Origin: Candidatus Peregrinibacteria bacterium
GTDB lineage: Bacteria; Patescibacteriota; Gracilibacteria; UBA1369
Reading direction: 5' to 3'
DNA: 64,000 bases
NCBI GenBank assembly: GCA_020851415.1
Contig: JADZCU010000045.1
Coordinates: 21,969-85,968 of the forward strand
Shown here: positions 59,572 to 64,000 of the stretch, piece by piece
How the letters are laid out: the number at the start of each line of letters is the position of its first letter
Numbering within the stretch: position 1 is the first letter of the stretch
The notes under the pieces: model-generated
What the model was told of the DNA's origin: nothing
Databases searched by the model: none
The model's input: only the letters and a program-made list of their open reading frames with translations
Made by a program: the position numbers and the translations under genes

Positions 59572-61125
59572 TTACTGGAGCAGCGAAGTACCTGTCATTT
59601 CGGCCGGTTTTTCGATCTGCATTATTTCGAGAATTGTCGGTGCGATATCTTGAAGTCCTTTGTCTTTCGCCAGCTTTTTATCTTTATATTTTGGTGAGAT
59701 AAGAAGGCATATGACGGGGTTTGTTGTATGTGACGGACACGGTTCGCCGTTTTCTTCGTAGATTTTGTATTCCACATTGCCATGATCGGCCGTCAGGATG
59801 ACATGGTACCCCTTTTGAAGGGCTTTTTCCACTATCTTCTGCATGTATTCATCTATGTATTTGCAAGCCTGTACAGAAGCTTGTAGATCACCAGAATGAC
59901 CTACAAGGTCAGGATTGGCAAAATTTTGTACTATGAGGTCATAATCAGCCTTATCCATTTCCTGTATTACCCTTTCGGAAAGCTGCGGGGCACTCATTTC
60001 AGGTTTTTCAGCATATGAAGCGACTTTTGGTGAGTCGATGAGTACCCGGGTTTCGTGCGGGAATGGTTCGTCAATCTGACTGTTGAAGAAGTATGTTACG
60101 TGCGCATATTTTTCTGTTTCTGCTATTCTCAGCTGGGTCAGTCCGTTTTTTTCTAAAACTTCGCCAAGGTTGTTGGATATTTTGACTGTTGGAAAAACTA
60201 CCGGTGCTTTGTTTGAATAGTCGCCGAAACAGACAAAGAACGGTTCTACTTTTTTTTCAATTGTGAATCCAATTTCAGTTTCACCTGTGAAGCAGTAGGT
60301 TATCTGGCGTGTTCGGTCTGTTCGGAAATTCCAAAATATGACACTGTCTTTGTCTTTTATGAGACCGTTTTTATCCAAAACAATCGGATCGATATAGTAA
60401 TCTGTTTCTATATTGCGGGCGTAAGCGTTGTCGATTGCTTTTATTGGATCTACTTCTTCGATTCCCGTACCTTGGGTATACAAATCGTAAGCTTTTTTTG
60501 TGCGGTCCCAGTTATTGTCTCTATCCATGGCATAAAATCTTCCGATGATGGTGGCAATTCCGGCGTAGTTTTCCGGATTTGTTGGGTCGTTGGAAAAGCC
60601 AAGTTCGGCAATCTTTTTTTGTATTTGTTCTATGAACTCTTTTGCTGTGTGTTCAGGGACATCCCGACCGTCGGTTATAGCATGAATGTAAACCGGTCCG
60701 ATATGAAATGTCTTTGCCATGTAGAGCAGCGCAAAGAGGTGATTCAGATGTGAATGCACTCCCTGATCGGAAATCATACCTAGTAAATGAAGTGCGCTTT
60801 TTGGGTTTCTTTTTATGCTTTCCATTGCCTCAACCAGTGATGGCATGAGGAAAAAACTTCCGTCGTGAATTGATCTGTTTATCTCTTCCAGTGATTGAAA
60901 AACTATTCTTCCGGCTCCAATGGTAAAATGGCCTACCTCTGATCCGCCTTGAGTATTTTCCGGTAACCCAACCGCGTTTCCCGAAGCCTGAAGCAGGGTC
61001 CATGGATATTTTTTTTTCAATTTTTCAAGATTATCCATGTGTGCCAGTTTTTCGGCATTACCGGCATAGTCTTTTCCTTCGCCAAAACCGTCCAGGATCA
61101 TCAAATATACTTTTTCTTTATTCAT
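59572..61125 (-). CDS. gpmI: 2,3-bisphosphoglycerate-independent phosphoglycerate mutase
   Basis: 517 residues. Metal-binding LMILDGFGEG at the N-terminus, GGSEVGHFTIGAGR with the phosphorylated Ser, ITDGRDVPEHTA, RFYAMDRDNNW and C-terminal ADHGN motifs. It interconverts 3- and 2-phosphoglycerate in glycolysis. It is 3 bases after the prepilin peptidase gene. Confidence 0.97.
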   Translation of the reverse strand: MNKEKVYLMILDGFGEGKDYAGNAEKLAHMDNLEKLKKKYPWTLLQASGNAVGLPENTQGGSEVGHFTIGAGRIVFQSLEEINRSIHDGSFFLMPSLVEAMESIKRNPKSALHLLGMISDQGVHSHLNHLFALLYMAKTFHIGPVYIHAITDGRDVPEHTAKEFIEQIQKKIAELGFSNDPTNPENYAGIATIIGRFYAMDRDNNWDRTKKAYDLYTQGTGIEEVDPIKAIDNAYARNIETDYYIDPIVLDKNGLIKDKDSVIFWNFRTDRTRQITYCFTGETEIGFTIEKKVEPFFVCFGDYSNKAPVVFPTVKISNNLGEVLEKNGLTQLRIAETEKYAHVTYFFNSQIDEPFPHETRVLIDSPKVASYAEKPEMSAPQLSERVIQEMDKADYDLIVQNFANPDLVGHSGDLQASVQACKYIDEYMQKIVEKALQKGYHVILTADHGNVEYKIYEENGEPCPSHTTNPVICLLISPKYKDKKLAKDKGLQDIAPTILEIMQIEKPAEMTGTSLLQ

Positions 61126-61128
61126 AAA

Positions 61129-61938
61129 CTAGTTCCATAAAAAGTGAATGTACCAATTGAGAATATCTGCTCCGCTGAAGATTGTTAAAAATGTTCCCAT
61201 CACTAAAAACGGCGCGAATGGAACTTTGGTTTTTGCGTTTACTTTTTTCGTTGAAAGGAAGGCTGCTGCGGATATTCCACCAATTAAATACGATATAACA
61301 AGTGCCACTAAAAATAACTGCCAACCAAACAATGCTGCCATGCCAAGTCCGATGTACAAATCACCTTCACCCAACCATTCACCTTTGGAAAGAAATATTT
61401 GTCCTCCCAAAAATAGTCCTGCGATTATGGCTGCGATTACCATGCTTATGAAGTCAGGCTGCCCAAGAATTATGCTGGTTATGAATGAAATTGCGATGAA
61501 CGGAAATAGAAAAATATCCGGAATTTCCAGATGTTTGAGGTCATAGAAAAATATAGCTATGAGCAGTAAACTTATGATGCTTTTCAAAACAAAAGTAAGC
61601 GCCAAAGCTGATGAAACTTCCACTGCGCCTGTTATGGTTTCCATAACAAACGGATATTGGAAAAACAAACTGGTGATGACAAGAGCCGTAAAAAGCTCCA
61701 GATAAAAATATTGGGACGAGAATTTTTTACCACAGTATCTGCAGCTTCCTTTCAACATGATGTAGCTGACGAGCGGTATTAAATCGATAGTTTTTAGACG
61801 ATGATGACATTGCGGGCATTTTGAATGTCCTAAAAATATACCCTTACTTTTGGTATGAATGCGTTCAATAACAACACTGATAAAACTGCCGAGACTGAGT
61901 CCCAGAACAAAAAGGAAAAATGTGGTTATGAGAGTCAC
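61129..61938 (-). CDS. Type IV prepilin peptidase
   Basis: 269 residues starting with GTG at 61938; about eight helices. The cytoplasmic zinc loop CPQC...CRYC at about 41-69 belongs to the bifunctional PilD class. The two catalytic Asp are in FYDLKHLEIPD and GEGDLYIG. It cleaves and may N-methylate type IV pilins and pseudopilins. Pilins are not in the window; the GspF-N-domain protein at 46046 is a possible relative of the system. Confidence 0.93.
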   Translation of the reverse strand: MTLITTFFLFVLGLSLGSFISVVIERIHTKSKGIFLGHSKCPQCHHRLKTIDLIPLVSYIMLKGSCRYCGKKFSSQYFYLELFTALVITSLFFQYPFVMETITGAVEVSSALALTFVLKSIISLLLIAIFFYDLKHLEIPDIFLFPFIAISFITSIILGQPDFISMVIAAIIAGLFLGGQIFLSKGEWLGEGDLYIGLGMAALFGWQLFLVALVISYLIGGISAAAFLSTKKVNAKTKVPFAPFLVMGTFLTIFSGADILNWYIHFLWN

Positions 61939-61948
61939 GATAATATGG

Positions 61949-63442
61949 TTATGGTGTAGAACCGCTGAGCAAGCTGGCTTTGAGCGTTGTGTTTGATTGA
62001 TCTATTGATTGGATGAGTTGATTGTAGTGATCGGCTGCTGAGCTGCTTATGGAGTTCCCATTCCCCATCGTGTAGGCTTTTCGGTAGTAAGATACGGCTT
62101 CGGTTAAACGTCCACGCTTTTCCGAAAGTAATCCGTAATTTAAATAAATTGCGTCCAGGTTTGGATCTATTGCCAGAGCTTTTTTTAGATACCCTTCGGC
62201 GTCGTCCAGATGGTTGGTTCCGATGGATGCCCATCCCAGCAGATTATAGCTCATTGCAAGTTTTGGATTGGCTTGCTGCGCTTTTTTTGCCAAAGCCAAA
62301 GCTTTCTCAGGAGAGTTTAGGCGTTCCATATAAATCCACATCGGTTTGATAAAGTAGTTTACGTCGGTGCTGTTGAGTGCCAGAACATTTTCAAAACTCA
62401 TTGCTGATTTTGGATACTCTTTTAGTTGGAGATAAATCTCCGCCAGTTTTTGGTCGATTTGTATAACCGGTTCGTAGCCATATTTTTTTGCAAGTTCCAA
62501 TTCGTTGGCAGCGTTTTGCAGGTCGTTCAGGCCAAAGTAACCAAGCCCCAGATAAAAATGTGTTTCGGCTTTTAAAGAGTCAAGTTTTTTGGCCTGTTCC
62601 AGCGCTTCTACGGCATCCTGATATTTTTCAACATTCAAATAAGCGAAACCGAGTAGTATCCACGGATCGCGATAGTTTTTCTTTTCTTTTAATACGTCGA
62701 ACAGGAGCGGTATGGCCATTTGATATTCGCCAACCTGGTTAAAACTTCTTCCCAGCAGGGTTTTGAGATGGACATTGTTACCACCCTGATTGAAGTGAAA
62801 CTCCGCGTAAGCGTTCAGGAAATTTTGTGCTTTGCTTATGGTGTCTGCGTTTCCACCTATGTTGATTGCTTCGTTTAACAACGATTTTGCTTTTTCTTCT
62901 TCACCAAAATATGCCGCCAGGATTCCCTGATAGTACTTTGACTGCGAGTCGTGAATGACCACTGAATTCATTACTTTTTGTGCATCGGTAATTTTTCTGT
63001 CACCCAGCAGTGCACGGGTCAGATAAATTTTTGTGGTTGTATCGTCCGGGTTTATTTCCAACGCTTTTTGAAAAACAAGTTTTGCGTTGATGAAATCGTG
63101 TTCACGCAAATAGATGCGGCCAATTTCTATTAACGGTTCAACCTTGCCCGGGCCAAGTTTGCTGGCTGCCGTGTATTCCGCGATGGCAAGACTGTGATAA
63201 CCGTTTGTTTCCATGGATGCACCATGATTCATGTACTCCTGATAACTTTTGTTGCGACCGACTTTTTGGTCTTGAGCCAGAACATCGGGAATTTCTTCAG
63301 CCACTCCCTGCATGGTTTCCTGAGTCTGCATAGGGCCAAGTGCGCCGCCAACGTTAAACGGAGGGAGTCCCAAAATGTACAATGCGGCGGTTAAAAGCGT
63401 CACAATTACTACTCCCAGTACTATGGACATCAATTGTTTCAT
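61949..63442 (-). CDS. TPR-repeat membrane-anchored protein
   Basis: 497 residues. One N-terminal membrane helix (about 5-27), then about ten tetratricopeptide repeats, with clear examples WILLGFAYLNVEKYQDAVEAL and YLGLGYFGLNDLQNA (each about 34 residues apart), and a Ser/Asn-rich tail. It is a scaffold for protein contacts outside the membrane, possibly linked to pilus or envelope assembly given the next gene. Start overlaps the ruvC stop by 4 bases. Confidence 0.85.
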   Translation of the reverse strand: MKQLMSIVLGVVIVTLLTAALYILGLPPFNVGGALGPMQTQETMQGVAEEIPDVLAQDQKVGRNKSYQEYMNHGASMETNGYHSLAIAEYTAASKLGPGKVEPLIEIGRIYLREHDFINAKLVFQKALEINPDDTTTKIYLTRALLGDRKITDAQKVMNSVVIHDSQSKYYQGILAAYFGEEEKAKSLLNEAINIGGNADTISKAQNFLNAYAEFHFNQGGNNVHLKTLLGRSFNQVGEYQMAIPLLFDVLKEKKNYRDPWILLGFAYLNVEKYQDAVEALEQAKKLDSLKAETHFYLGLGYFGLNDLQNAANELELAKKYGYEPVIQIDQKLAEIYLQLKEYPKSAMSFENVLALNSTDVNYFIKPMWIYMERLNSPEKALALAKKAQQANPKLAMSYNLLGWASIGTNHLDDAEGYLKKALAIDPNLDAIYLNYGLLSEKRGRLTEAVSYYRKAYTMGNGNSISSSAADHYNQLIQSIDQSNTTLKASLLSGSTP

Positions 63443-63930
63443 GCGTAAATCAGATGTTGATATTTGGCGTTATTGGCATGGCAAATTGCCACAGCCAGCG
63501 CATCGGCTGCGTCGTCGGGGCGGGGGAGTTGATTCATCTTCAATATCAGTTGAACCATTTTTTGCACCTGAATTTTTTCCGCTTTCCCGTGACCACACAC
63601 GGCAATTTTTACTTGTTGAGGTTTGTATTCGTGAATTTCATAACCTTGAGATGAAAGTTTTTGCATCAAGGCTCCGCGCGAGTGAGCAACACTCATGGCC
63701 GTTTTGACATTTTTACTGAAAAATATTTCTTCAATCCCTATCACATCCGGTTTCCAGCAGTTTACAATCTCTTCCAGATCGGTGGCGATTTGATGAAGTC
63801 TCTCGGGTAGACGTAATGTTTTTGACGTTGTAATGCAGCCATAATCCAGCAGCGTGAGTTCGGAGTTTTCGTAATTTATCACGCCAAAGCCTGTGGTCGC
63901 AGTACCCGGATCTAAGCCAAGAATAACCAT
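63439..63930 (-). CDS. ruvC: Holliday junction resolvase RuvC
   Basis: 163 residues, normal length. The four acidic catalytic residues are seen: Asp in LGLDPGTATTG, Glu in IGIEEIFF, and the two Asp of the end motif PDDAADALAVAI. It cuts Holliday junctions together with RuvAB. First gene of the operon; ruvA and ruvB are not adjacent within the window. Confidence 0.97.
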   Translation of the reverse strand: MVILGLDPGTATTGFGVINYENSELTLLDYGCITTSKTLRLPERLHQIATDLEEIVNCWKPDVIGIEEIFFSKNVKTAMSVAHSRGALMQKLSSQGYEIHEYKPQQVKIAVCGHGKAEKIQVQKMVQLILKMNQLPRPDDAADALAVAICHANNAKYQHLIYA

Positions 63931-63959
63931 GCTGAGGATAAGAAAATTTACTTACCCAC

Positions 63960-63965
63960 ATTGTA
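63960..63965 (-). promoter_or_regulatory. -10 box for the ruvC-secDF operon
   Basis: TACAAT on the minus strand in GCTACAATGTGGG, 29 bases upstream of the ruvC ATG. No good -35 box is seen before the window edge. The last 70 bases hold no gene. Confidence 0.5.
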
Positions 63966-64000
63966 GCAAAAAGTGACGAAAATCCTAGAGAATGATTGTG

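Overview
This window looks like a chromosomal piece of a Candidate Phyla Radiation (Patescibacteria) bacterium, possibly Peregrinibacteria. The placement is inferred from gene content, not from a marker tree. Pointers are giant lineage-specific proteins, a large surface protein, a K+-independent membrane pyrophosphatase, a short MurE, a standalone riboflavin kinase beside a separate RibL-like enzyme, an archaeal-type triosephosphate isomerase, and almost no Shine-Dalgarno sites. TGA is a normal stop (for example Fic ends at 6231 and the O-antigen ligase-like gene at 39906), which argues against the UGA-recoding Gracilibacteria and Absconditabacteria.

Region 1-2213 is a diversity-generating retroelement (DGR). 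It holds the C-terminal end of a target gene with its variable repeat (VR, 292-387), a template repeat (TR, 762-857), an avd accessory gene on the opposite strand, and a reverse transcriptase split by a frameshift at a run of eight C. VR and TR differ at 17 of 29 template adenines and at 0 of 67 other bases, which is the fingerprint of adenine-directed mutagenic retrohoming.

Region 2295-14727 carries hppA, a class II Fic protein with GTTAAC boxes upstream, a Yip1-like membrane protein, a charged single-pass membrane protein, a RelA/SpoT homologue with a degenerate hydrolase site, and a minus-strand cluster (recO, ftsX, RibL-like nucleotidyltransferase, small membrane protein). Region 14826-19548 has gatC-gatA, a TrmB-type regulator and holA. 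Region 19803-30856 is a minus-strand block with a 1376-residue secreted protein, a 68-residue membrane protein, a 2028-residue giant protein and a 190-residue protein that resembles the start of the giant; a near-consensus promoter precedes the block.

Region 30981-44756 is mainly plus-strand housekeeping: tpiA, hpf, riboflavin kinase, murE, truB, a WecA/TagO-like transferase, an O-antigen ligase/polymerase-like protein, and dnaG-rpoD-greA plus a PEGA-domain protein. Region 44833-54626 contains an lgt operon with a GspF-N-domain protein, trpS-pyrG, priA, a lipoprotein and tRNA-Arg(UCG). Region 54713-63930 reads as one minus-strand operon: ruvC, TPR protein, prepilin peptidase, gpmI, manC, a PMI-type cupin and a fused secDF whose SecD ectodomain carries an inserted parvulin domain.

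Two non-genic themes stand out. Three 122-125 bp nested palindromes (9686-9810, 16646-16767, 38548-38669) each begin within the stop codon of the upstream gene; they share layout, and the first two share their unpaired sequences while their stems differ. Most starts inspected lack a Shine-Dalgarno site, and murE has an extended -10 box placed for leaderless transcription.
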